40,583 bases of DNA from Thermoplasmatota archaeon (lineage in GTDB: Archaea; Thermoplasmatota; E2; DHVEG-1): NCBI GenBank assembly GCA_016936135.1, contig JAFGPP010000062.1, forward strand, positions 1 to 40,583, in the 5' to 3' direction. Shown piece after piece: positions 1 through 7,173 of this stretch (positions within the stretch are counted from its first letter, which is position 1; every line of letters starts with the position of its first letter). Below the pieces are notes generated by a model. The model was given only the letters and a program-made list of their open reading frames with translations. It did no database searches and had not been told where the DNA came from. Both the position numbers and the translations under genes were made by a program.

Positions 1-85
1 GCAGGGGTAGCCAAGCCAGGTCAACGGCGACAGACTCAAGATCTGTTCCTGTAGAGGTTCGGGCGTTCGAATCGCTCCCCCTGCA
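1..85 (+). tRNA. tRNA-Leu (anticodon CAA)
   Basis: Bases 1-7 (gcagggg) pair with 78-84 (cccctgc), followed by discriminator A at 85. The anticodon stem acaga/tctgt encloses the loop ctcaaga, giving anticodon CAA, which reads the Leu codon UUG. The T arm is gggcg-ttcgaat-cgctc. The variable region is long (about 14 nt), as expected for a class II leucine tRNA. CCA is not encoded and there is no intron. The gene starts at the very first base of the window, so its promoter lies outside. Confidence 0.95.
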
Positions 86-132
86 TTTATTTTATGCCAA
101 AACTTAATAATTTACTGTTAAATATCCAAAAC

Positions 133-750
133 ATGCTTGATGAATTCCTCCTGGTTTTTATCCCGCTCATAATTATAGTTAATCCTTCATCAACTCTTGC
201 ACTATTCTCAATCATTACACAAAAATCCTCTAAAGAAGAAAGAATGTTAATTGCTCGAAATACTGTAATTTATGCATCGATCTTACTTATGATATTTGCA
301 TTTGCGGGTTCGGCCATTTTAAGATATCTTGGGATCACAATCCCTGCTTTACGAATCGCGGGTGGTTTATTACTAGGATTTGTGGGTCTTGATATGATGC
401 GACGTGGAGAACAATTCGGTGAAAGCCCACCTGATAAAAAGCATCAATCTCCTACTGACTATGCTCTAGTTCCTCTGGCTTTACCTTCTCTATCGGGGCC
501 GGGTGCCATCACAGTTACTATTGTAAGTATGCAAAATAGTCAAATTGAATGGTGGATGGTTATTCTAGCGATAATACTTACGATGATAATAACTTTCATT
601 GTCTTTATGGGATCAGTTTTTGTCATCAAGATTTTGGGTAACAAAGGTATGGATGCACTGACTAGGATAATGGGGTTATTGACAGTTGCTATCTCTGTAC
701 AGTTTGCCCTGACAGGTTTGGCAGACTGGCTGTCCCAACTTTATTCGTAA
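133..750 (+). CDS. MarC-family integral membrane protein
   Basis: About 205 aa and very hydrophobic, with six predicted membrane segments. It has the MarC/UPF0056 layout: an N-terminal helix leading to a 'VNPSSTLALF' stretch, a central 'GLDMMRRGE' loop, and 'PLALPSLSGPGAI' before the fourth segment. MarC proteins are inner-membrane proteins of unsettled function; the old multiple-antibiotic-resistance link is not well supported. The track ORF begins at 94, only 8 bases after the tRNA. I prefer the ATG at 133 because MarC proteins normally begin directly with the first membrane helix (MLDEFLL here). Neither start has a clear Shine-Dalgarno, so 94 remains possible. Family call is firm, function is not. 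Confidence 0.85.
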   Translation: MLDEFLLVFIPLIIIVNPSSTLALFSIITQKSSKEERMLIARNTVIYASILLMIFAFAGSAILRYLGITIPALRIAGGLLLGFVGLDMMRRGEQFGESPPDKKHQSPTDYALVPLALPSLSGPGAITVTIVSMQNSQIEWWMVILAIILTMIITFIVFMGSVFVIKILGNKGMDALTRIMGLLTVAISVQFALTGLADWLSQLYS

Positions 751-814
751 TAATTGATCTATGGAATCAAATACTGGAAATATTAATCTAAGTTAATTTT
801 ATAACTATCCTATT

Positions 815-1729
815 GTGAAACCCGAACTTATTCTCATCAGATATGGAGAACTTGCCTTAAAAGGTAGGGCAACGCGGCAGCATTTTGAAAAAGTACTATT
901 GCAAAACATTAGATCAGCACTTAATGCAAATGAAATTTCATTTTCTTTGAAAAAAGAATGGGGGCGAGTTTACCTATATTCTGCCGAAATTCAGAAAAGC
1001 ATAGATGTTTTGCGGCATATTTTTGGCATTTATTCAGTCAGTCCAGCAATGAAAACAAAAGGCAATTTAAATGCAATAAAGGAATTTATTAATGGTATTT
1101 CAAGAGAAATACTTGATTGCGGGAAGTCCTTTGCATTACGAGTTAACAGGACAGGTAAACACTCCTTTACAAGCCAGGATGTTGCAATAATAATTGGTGA
1201 TGAAATTGTAAAGACAACTGGCGCAAAAGTTGATTTGACAAAACCAGATATTGAATTATTCATTGAAATAAGAGATGATAATGCCTATTTTTTCCTGGAA
1301 AAATATCGTGGACCTGGCGGCATGCCTCTTGGAACCCAAGGCAAATTATTGGTTTTGGTTAATTCTCAAATCTCTCTTCTATCTGCATGGCTTGTTATGA
1401 GAAGGGGATGCGATATTGCAATTTCATTGACAAATGAAAGTCTTGTTGAGGCTATTGGCAACTTTACAAAAAAATGGTATGTCACTCCCAAGATAATTCC
1501 CATTGATTTTACAAAGGGTGATCTTTATAAGCAATTAGAAGAAACGGCAAATAAAATGGGTTGTGAGGCAATAGTGACAGATAATGTACTTAATCATGAA
1601 AATTTGCAAAAAATTGAAGATTTGAGATTAATGAAAAGGCAAATTAGTTTGCCCATTTTACATCCTTTAATTGCCATGGATAAAGATGAAATTGAACGCC
1701 GATTAAGAGATATTGAAGTGCTATTATGA
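815..1729 (+). CDS. thiI: ThiI-like THUMP protein with degenerate PP-loop domain (tRNA-binding part of a split ThiI)
   Basis: 304 aa with a GTG start. The N-terminus 'ILIRYGELALKGRATRQHFE' is the classic ThiI NFLD opening. A THUMP domain covers about residues 60-165, and 'GPGGMPLGTQGKLLVLV' is the normal linker into the ThiI PP-loop domain. There the ATP-binding SGGxDS motif should follow but reads 'NSQISLLSAW', with no catalytic Asp; the rest of that domain is short and lacks both catalytic cysteines. ThiI makes 4-thiouridine at tRNA position 8 and can feed thiamine synthesis. This chain can probably bind tRNA but not activate it. An intact stand-alone ThiI PP-loop protein sits at 32489-33118, so I infer the two work together. 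The stop overlaps panE by 4 bases (ATGA), indicating co-translation. Confidence 0.85.
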   Translation: MKPELILIRYGELALKGRATRQHFEKVLLQNIRSALNANEISFSLKKEWGRVYLYSAEIQKSIDVLRHIFGIYSVSPAMKTKGNLNAIKEFINGISREILDCGKSFALRVNRTGKHSFTSQDVAIIIGDEIVKTTGAKVDLTKPDIELFIEIRDDNAYFFLEKYRGPGGMPLGTQGKLLVLVNSQISLLSAWLVMRRGCDIAISLTNESLVEAIGNFTKKWYVTPKIIPIDFTKGDLYKQLEETANKMGCEAIVTDNVLNHENLQKIEDLRLMKRQISLPILHPLIAMDKDEIERRLRDIEVLL

Positions 1730-2631
1730 AAATTATTGTTTTTGGGGCAGGGGCAATAGGTTCTTTATTTGGAGCATTACTGGCAAAATTCAACAAAGTT
1801 GTATTAATTGGAAGGAAAAAACATGTTGAAGCCATTAAAAAAAATGGTCTTACAATTGAAGGAAAAACCAAGCTACATGTTGAAGTTTTTTCAGAAATCG
1901 ATATTTCAAAAGTTGAGATGAAACCAGATTTGATAATTCTGACTGTTAAATCTTATGATACACTTGAGGCCGTAACACAATTATCCCCATTAGTGAAAGA
2001 TGATACTTTGTTATTAGGTATGCAAAACGGACTTGGCAATGTCGATTTAATTCAGAATATGATTGATATTAAATGTGTTATTGAAGGAGTAACAACAAAC
2101 GGAGCGGTATTTAGCAAACCAGGAATAATTACTCATACTGGAAGTGGTAAAACAATAATTGGAGAATTGGATGGGAAAAATACAAATCGAATAAAAGGCA
2201 TTAAAAAAGAACTAACCAGATCAGGAATTCCCACAGATATTAGTAGCAATATCTTTAGAGATATTTGGGTTAAGACAATAATAAACTCCAGTATCAACCC
2301 ACTGACGGTTTTTTGCATACAAAAAAACGGCTATCTTTTAGAAAACCCAATAATTGAAAAATGTGTTGAGCAAATTTGCATTGAATCCACAAAAATTGCC
2401 AAAGCTTACGGTTTTAGATTTTCTAACAAGTCAATGATTGAAAAAACAAAAAATGTAATCAAAAATACTGCAGATAACTATTCTTCAATGCTCCAAAGTA
2501 TAAATTCTGACAGAAAAACCGAAATTGATGCGATTAATGGAAAGCTTGCCGAAATTGGAAATTCTTATGGTATTGATACTCCTCTGAATAATGCTTTAAT
2601 CTATTTTGTTAAACAAATAAATAAAAAATAG
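1726..2631 (+). CDS. panE: 2-dehydropantoate 2-reductase (ketopantoate reductase)
   Basis: 301 aa, the usual length. It starts with the Rossmann NADPH motif 'GAGAIGSLFGALLA'. Further family signatures are 'VLLIGRKKH'-like cofactor binding, 'LTVKSYDT', 'GMQNGLGNVD' and the C-terminal 'SSMLQSINSDRKTEIDAING' block holding the catalytic and substrate residues. It reduces ketopantoate to pantoate, a step toward coenzyme A; archaea then use pantoate kinase and phosphopantothenate synthetase, neither of which is in the window. The ATG overlaps the stop of the upstream thiI-like gene by 4 bases, so the two are translationally coupled, although their functions are not obviously linked. Confidence 0.9.
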   Translation: MKIIVFGAGAIGSLFGALLAKFNKVVLIGRKKHVEAIKKNGLTIEGKTKLHVEVFSEIDISKVEMKPDLIILTVKSYDTLEAVTQLSPLVKDDTLLLGMQNGLGNVDLIQNMIDIKCVIEGVTTNGAVFSKPGIITHTGSGKTIIGELDGKNTNRIKGIKKELTRSGIPTDISSNIFRDIWVKTIINSSINPLTVFCIQKNGYLLENPIIEKCVEQICIESTKIAKAYGFRFSNKSMIEKTKNVIKNTADNYSSMLQSINSDRKTEIDAINGKLAEIGNSYGIDTPLNNALIYFVKQINKK

Positions 2632-2694
2632 CAATAATTATTTAGAATAAACCGTCAATCACTTTTTTAAAACTGTGATTTGGAGTTTGAATCT

Positions 2695-3684
2695 ATGAAC
2701 ATTTTTGTCACAAGAAAAATTCCAGAACCTGGACTAAATCTTTTGAGAAAGCATCATAAAATCCGGATAAATCCTGAGAATAGAGTTCTTGCAAAGCAAG
2801 AGATTATTGATAATTTGGCAAAAAAAGAAGGTCTGCTATGTCTTTTGACAGATAAGATCGATAAAGATGTTATTTCCTCAGCTCCAGATTTAAAAATGAT
2901 TGCCAATTACGCTGTGGGTTATGATAATATAGATGTTTCTGCTGCTACAGAGAGAGGCATACCAGTAAGTAACACTCCTGGTGTTTTAACTGATTCAACA
3001 GCAGAAATGGCTTGGGCCTTGTTGTTTTCTGCAACAAGAAGAATAGTCGAAGGAGACAATCTCACCCGTGAAGGTAAGTTTTATGGATGGGATCCAAATC
3101 TTCTTTTAGGACATGATGTAACCGGTAAAACATTAGGCGTTGTGGGAGCTGGAAGAATTGGTACAGCATTTGCTTTGAAAAGTAAGGGATTTGATATGAA
3201 GGTGCTGTATTATGATGAACATCGAAATGAACATTTAGAAAAAAAATTAGGAGCTAAAAAAGTAGCTTTAGAGGAGATTTTAAAAATATCTGATTTTATT
3301 TCAATCCATTTATCCCTTAATGAATCTACAAGACATCTGATTGGCGAAAAAGAATTCAAAATAATGAAGGATACTGCAGTTTTGATAAACACCTCTCGTG
3401 GGCCAGTTATAGATGAAAAATCTCTTGTAAAAGCATTGAAGGAGAAATGGATTTTTGCAGCAGGACTTGATGTTTATGAAAACGAACCCTTGATTAACAA
3501 AAAACTCATTAAATTAAAAAATTTAGTTTTGCAGCCTCATGCTGCTTCCGCAACTTTTAACACAAGAACAAAGATGGCTATCATGGCAGCAGAGAATCTA
3601 TTGGCAGGTTTAAGAGGTGAAATTCCTCCCAATTGTGTGAATCCTGAAGTTTTTGATAACAAAACTAAAAATCATAAAAACTAA
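2695..3684 (+). CDS. gyaR: D-2-hydroxyacid dehydrogenase, glyoxylate reductase type
   Basis: 329 aa from the ATG at 2695. The track extends to a TTG at 2680, but 'MNIFVTRKIPEPGL' is the family-typical start. The NAD(P)-binding motif is 'GVVGAGRIGTAFALKSKG'. The catalytic Arg lies in 'NTSRGPVIDE', the Glu in 'DVYENEP' and the His in 'LQPHAASAT'. The run 'NYAVGYDNIDV' and 'GIPVSNTPGVLTDSTAE' match archaeal glyoxylate/hydroxypyruvate reductases such as that of Thermococcus. It likely reduces glyoxylate or a related 2-oxoacid in the cytosol. A second member of the superfamily, SerA, lies at 14.7-15.7 kb. Exact substrate cannot be told from sequence. Confidence 0.82.
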   Translation: MNIFVTRKIPEPGLNLLRKHHKIRINPENRVLAKQEIIDNLAKKEGLLCLLTDKIDKDVISSAPDLKMIANYAVGYDNIDVSAATERGIPVSNTPGVLTDSTAEMAWALLFSATRRIVEGDNLTREGKFYGWDPNLLLGHDVTGKTLGVVGAGRIGTAFALKSKGFDMKVLYYDEHRNEHLEKKLGAKKVALEEILKISDFISIHLSLNESTRHLIGEKEFKIMKDTAVLINTSRGPVIDEKSLVKALKEKWIFAAGLDVYENEPLINKKLIKLKNLVLQPHAASATFNTRTKMAIMAAENLLAGLRGEIPPNCVNPEVFDNKTKNHKN

Positions 3685-3705
3685 TCTCTGTAACAAATAA
3701 TAGTG

Positions 3706-4344
3706 TCATAAAGTAAAAGTCCAAATCTCTGGATCTTCAGGTAAGTCATCCATTTCTATATCGATTTCATTTCCAACCTTTAAAATTTTATACGGGCTTT
3801 CTTCTAGAAATGGATCCAGCCCAGCAATTGGTAATGACAATCCTCCAATTTTATAATGCATTGGTATCGTTATTTTCGGCTTAATTTTTTTAATGACTTC
3901 CCAAGCTTTCTCTGCATCAAGAGTAAATGTACCCCCAATCGGAATAAATAGGATATCTACTTCTCCAATTTTTTCTACAGAATCCTGATCAAGAACATGA
4001 CCAAGATCTCCTAAATGACAAAAGTTGATATCGTCCATTTTAAATTTATAAATGATGTTGTTACCTCTCTTTCCACCGCAACATTCGTCGTGGTAAGATT
4101 CGATTCCCCTGATTTCAACTTCCTCAATAGTTCTTTTTCGAGAATCTGTAATTATTTTCGTCCCCTCTTTTTCAACTGACTTTACGCTATTATGGTCGTA
4201 GTGATCATGGGAAACTAAAATTATATCGCCTGTTGTTGATGGTGCGTGAATACCAATCGATTTACCATCGTGAGGATCTGTAATAATTGATATATCATTT
4301 TTTATCTCAAAGCAGGAATGCCCGTGCCATCTTATTTGTAACAA
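3706..4344 (-). CDS. Metallo-beta-lactamase-fold hydrolase (UPF0173-like)
   Basis: 212 aa with a TTG start preceded by a purine-rich 'gggggaagg' Shine-Dalgarno, with no in-frame ATG nearby. The opening 'IRWHGHSCFEI' and metal motif 'SHDHYDH' (residues 45-51) are typical of the UPF0173 branch of metallo-beta-lactamase proteins. 'CHLGDLGHVL' provides the bridging Asp and 'PMHYKIGG' the late His. It probably binds two zinc ions and hydrolyses an ester-, thioester- or phosphate-type bond of unknown substrate. It is the last gene of a minus-strand set reading leftward and is convergent with the dehydrogenase at 2695-3684. Confidence 0.82.
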   Translation of the reverse strand: MLQIRWHGHSCFEIKNDISIITDPHDGKSIGIHAPSTTGDIILVSHDHYDHNSVKSVEKEGTKIITDSRKRTIEEVEIRGIESYHDECCGGKRGNNIIYKFKMDDINFCHLGDLGHVLDQDSVEKIGEVDILFIPIGGTFTLDAEKAWEVIKKIKPKITIPMHYKIGGLSLPIAGLDPFLEESPYKILKVGNEIDIEMDDLPEDPEIWTFTL

Positions 4345-4435
4345 TGTACCTTCCCCCTTATTTTGCTACAAATGCCCCTATCATTATAAATAAATTTTGG
4401 CAGTAATAAAGAGAAAAATAGATTGTTTAGTTAGT

Positions 4436-5407
4436 CTAAAAAACTTTGTTCATAATTTCATTAATGTTATGGAAAAAACTAGATAATCTAAATAGAAACC
4501 TTTGAAGAATTTGAAGCATTTTTTCTAACGGTTTTTCAATAGTGATTGGATTTGATTTAATAGTTTTCCTTCTTACTTTTTTAACTGCCACCTCGTCAAC
4601 CGCATGCGAGCTGAAAGAATATTCGTTATAAGGCGGGTCCGAATAACCTTTATAAGGATACTGATCAGATAAAACAGCTATTGCAACGATTTCTCCTCCA
4701 TCAACACCATCGAAAATAAAAGGTACCCAGGTTGGAGCTGCGAAAGTAACGTTTTCACCCGCAGGAACGATGATTCTTTCATCCATAGCAAAATCTAAAA
4801 ATGCATATTTGTATGATTCATTGTTCTCTCCAGATTGATAAGTCCAACGCGAGTTTCTCTCAACAATATATACTTTCAGAATGCCATTGTATGCTGTTTC
4901 CTCATTATTTTTTACATTAATTTCTATATCCAATTTCTGGCTGCAGCAGTCTTCGAACCAACGAGTATTAAGGAAAACATCCAAATCATAAACATTTCTG
5001 TAACTGGCAATATAAATTTTATTTTCGTAATGATCCTTCAAGGCTGGTACATTATATAAAACTTCAAAACCCCCATCAAAAAAACAAGTTGGAAAACCCC
5101 TTACGTTATATTCGTCCGACAACCAGTCCGATGCTTGAGGATATTGATCAGATACATATGTTATATATTGAAAATCATATTCTTTAGATTCATAGATTTC
5201 TTGTAAAATTTTGGCTGTTTCTGCGGAATTTGTAAGTTCAGTGTTAACTGCAAGTTCACAAAAAACTTTGTGCGAAGATTCATTCTCAAGGGTAGAATTT
5301 TGATATGTGCTATTATCAGTTTGTAAAATGTGAATTGCTGAAACTTGAGAAAAAAGAGAAAAAATGACTATTATAGTAAATCCAATTTTCCAAAATTTTT
5401 CATTCAT
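4436..5407 (-). CDS. Secreted thioredoxin-fold protein lacking the CxxC motif
   Basis: 323 aa from the ATG at 5407 (the track uses a TTG 6 codons earlier). Residues 1-24 form a signal peptide (basic start, 'IGFTIIVIFSLF' core). Residues ~45-130 look like the thioredoxin-like domain common in archaeal surface proteins: strand-helix pattern, 'KILQEIYESKEYDFQYITYV', and the cis-Pro region 'RGFPTCFFDGG'. Where the redox CxxC should sit there is only 'KVFCELAV', one cysteine. Residues ~145-280 form a beta-rich domain. The C-terminus is basic then amphipathic ('MLQILQRFLFRLSSFF'). Probably extracytoplasmic; the role is unknown and thiol-disulfide exchange is unlikely unless the Cys in GFPTC takes part. 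Confidence 0.65.
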   Translation of the reverse strand: MNEKFWKIGFTIIVIFSLFSQVSAIHILQTDNSTYQNSTLENESSHKVFCELAVNTELTNSAETAKILQEIYESKEYDFQYITYVSDQYPQASDWLSDEYNVRGFPTCFFDGGFEVLYNVPALKDHYENKIYIASYRNVYDLDVFLNTRWFEDCCSQKLDIEINVKNNEETAYNGILKVYIVERNSRWTYQSGENNESYKYAFLDFAMDERIIVPAGENVTFAAPTWVPFIFDGVDGGEIVAIAVLSDQYPYKGYSDPPYNEYSFSSHAVDEVAVKKVRRKTIKSNPITIEKPLEKMLQILQRFLFRLSSFFHNINEIMNKVF

Positions 5408-5484
5408 GTTTTTACAAGCCCCCAAATCTCATATACTTATATCATACAAATGTAGTATATAAAATTAACGATTGTTAAAATAAA

Positions 5485-6537
5485 TTAAGGCCTTAATCTT
5501 CCAAATTTAATATAATTAATTTTATCATCATTGATTTTTGCGAAAATAAATTCTTTATTAACAGAATGCGCAAGTCTTACAGCACGACTAATTTCAGACC
5601 AAACTTCTTCATATTCCTTTTCAACAACTTGCACTAAATATTCAGCATGGATTTCGTCTGGATTGCGAGTATAAACCCGAAAATGGGAACCAAACTTAAA
5701 TCCAGTTTTTACAATGAGGCCAAGTTTTTTCAAATCTTTATAAACAAAAATCCTCAAATCAATATCTGGTTGAGTTTTTTTCGCAATTTTTAAAAATTTT
5801 GAATAATAAATGCTTTTACTTTCATTTACTTTATAAATATTTAGAATTTTACTATCCATTAAATATAATGCCTCAACAAATGAAATTTGTAGGCCACCTT
5901 CAAATGGCTTACCTATGAATTCTTTTTTAAACAACTCTTCAGAAGATTTTTTATCAAAGATTAAAACCCTGTTTTCTAACAGAATGCCTTTGGTTTCGGT
6001 AAATTTAAATTTTTTATTTTGCCCACAAATATTTATTTCAGAGATATCGTAGTATGTAATATCTCCCTCCTCATCAACGATTGCTATCCAAATATTGATT
6101 TTCTGTTTTAACCCTGTTTTTATGTAATCTGATAGCTGAATTATCTTAATTCTGTCTCTTTCAGAGAATGTATAGATGTGTGATAGTTTATTTTCCGGTT
6201 GATTTGATGTAATGATGATTTCGTAATCTCTGCTTTCCAAGTTAAGATGAGCAAACAATCCTCGTTTTCTTAAGTCCCTAAATACGATGTATTTTTGCTC
6301 AAAATGGGGAATATTGCTGGAGGCCTTTTCAAAAAGTTCCTTAAAGAAAATCTCCTTTCTCTCACAAAATATTCTTAATTTTCCCTCCCCTAAAAGAAAC
6401 ACTCCTTCAAGTAAATTTAAATAAAGCCTATTACCAGTTATTGGCTTTCCAAAATGACTTTTATTAAATAATCTACCGACTTGCTTTGATTTTGTGATCA
6501 ATATTTTGTTATCAACTAGTTCTCCTGTTAATTCCAT
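5485..6537 (-). CDS. endA: tRNA-splicing endonuclease, fused two-repeat type
   Basis: 350 aa, about twice the single-repeat enzyme, fitting the euryarchaeal fused form that works as a dimer. Two homologous halves are visible: 'GRLFNKSHFGKPITG' with 'VFRDLRKRGLFAHL', then 'EELFKKEFIGKPFEG' with 'VYKDLKKLGLIVKTGFKFG'. The C-terminal half keeps the catalytic triad: Tyr289 in 'SHFRVY', His297 in 'DEIHAEYLV' and Lys328 in 'AHSVNKEF'. The N-terminal half lacks them and should be structural. It excises introns at bulge-helix-bulge sites in tRNA and rRNA precursors. The substrate range of this architecture is usually narrow. The only tRNA in the window has no intron. Confidence 0.92.
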   Translation of the reverse strand: MELTGELVDNKILITKSKQVGRLFNKSHFGKPITGNRLYLNLLEGVFLLGEGKLRIFCERKEIFFKELFEKASSNIPHFEQKYIVFRDLRKRGLFAHLNLESRDYEIIITSNQPENKLSHIYTFSERDRIKIIQLSDYIKTGLKQKINIWIAIVDEEGDITYYDISEINICGQNKKFKFTETKGILLENRVLIFDKKSSEELFKKEFIGKPFEGGLQISFVEALYLMDSKILNIYKVNESKSIYYSKFLKIAKKTQPDIDLRIFVYKDLKKLGLIVKTGFKFGSHFRVYTRNPDEIHAEYLVQVVEKEYEEVWSEISRAVRLAHSVNKEFIFAKINDDKINYIKFGRLRP

Positions 6538-6587
6538 TGTATATTTGAATATAAATTTCCCTTATTTGATTTATGATTGATAACAAA

Positions 6588-7097
6588 TTACTTAGTTTTA
6601 ATTTCCCTTAGAATGATTTCAGCAGTCCATCTAGCGACATTTCCCGCTACAGAAGGACATTTATCTACATGTGCTCCCGCTTCTTCAAATTCTTTATATT
6701 CTTTGGGGTCTAGAAGAATGTATGATCTTCCAAACAATTTTTTTTGTACATCCTTGCAAAGAGGAGAACCATATTCTTGGATGAATCTGTTGTATAGTAG
6801 TTTAGCAAATTTAAACACCCTTCTATTTCTTTTTCCAAGGATAAAATCATTATATTCTCTCCCCTCCAGATAACCAATGGCAAGCATTCCACCAATCAAT
6901 GCTCCGCATGTTCCCTGTGCAGATAACGCAGTTCCCCCGGCTAACGAATCTGCCGATTTTATCAGATTTTTATCTCCAACTCCAATTGTTTCATACAAAG
7001 CTGCTAGAACGCATTGTGGGCAACTGCCTCTTTCAGCTTCATACTTGAAACCAAGTGATTCAGCCTTTGATGCAATCTTTTCTGTAGATTCCTTCAT
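6588..7097 (-). CDS. C_GCAxxG_C_C family probable redox protein
   Basis: 169 aa from the ATG at 7097 (track start is a TTG 4 codons upstream). Conserved cysteines lie in 'GSCPQCVLAAL', 'GTCGALIGG', 'PLCKDVQ' and 'DKCPSVAG', the spacing that names the C_GCAxxG_C_C family (COG1433-linked/split-Soret-like neighbourhoods). A glycine-rich membrane-like helix 'SADSLAGGTALSAQG' precedes the second Cys. The family is found in anaerobes and is thought to do cysteine- or metal-based redox chemistry, but no reaction is established. It lies directly upstream of endA on the same strand, 50 bases away, with no evident functional link. Confidence 0.75.
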   Translation of the reverse strand: MKESTEKIASKAESLGFKYEAERGSCPQCVLAALYETIGVGDKNLIKSADSLAGGTALSAQGTCGALIGGMLAIGYLEGREYNDFILGKRNRRVFKFAKLLYNRFIQEYGSPLCKDVQKKLFGRSYILLDPKEYKEFEEAGAHVDKCPSVAGNVARWTAEIILREIKTK

Positions 7098-7173
7098 GAT
7101 TTTAACCAAGATATAATAATAGTTGATAAGTATAATAACTATGGATTTTAAAATGGCAATATATTAAAGCAGA

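Noticed and set aside
6577-7116. Plus-strand ORFs 6577-6873 and 6877-7116
   Set aside because: Antisense shadows of the C_GCAxxG_C_C gene; no recognisable domain and composition typical of reverse-frame reading.
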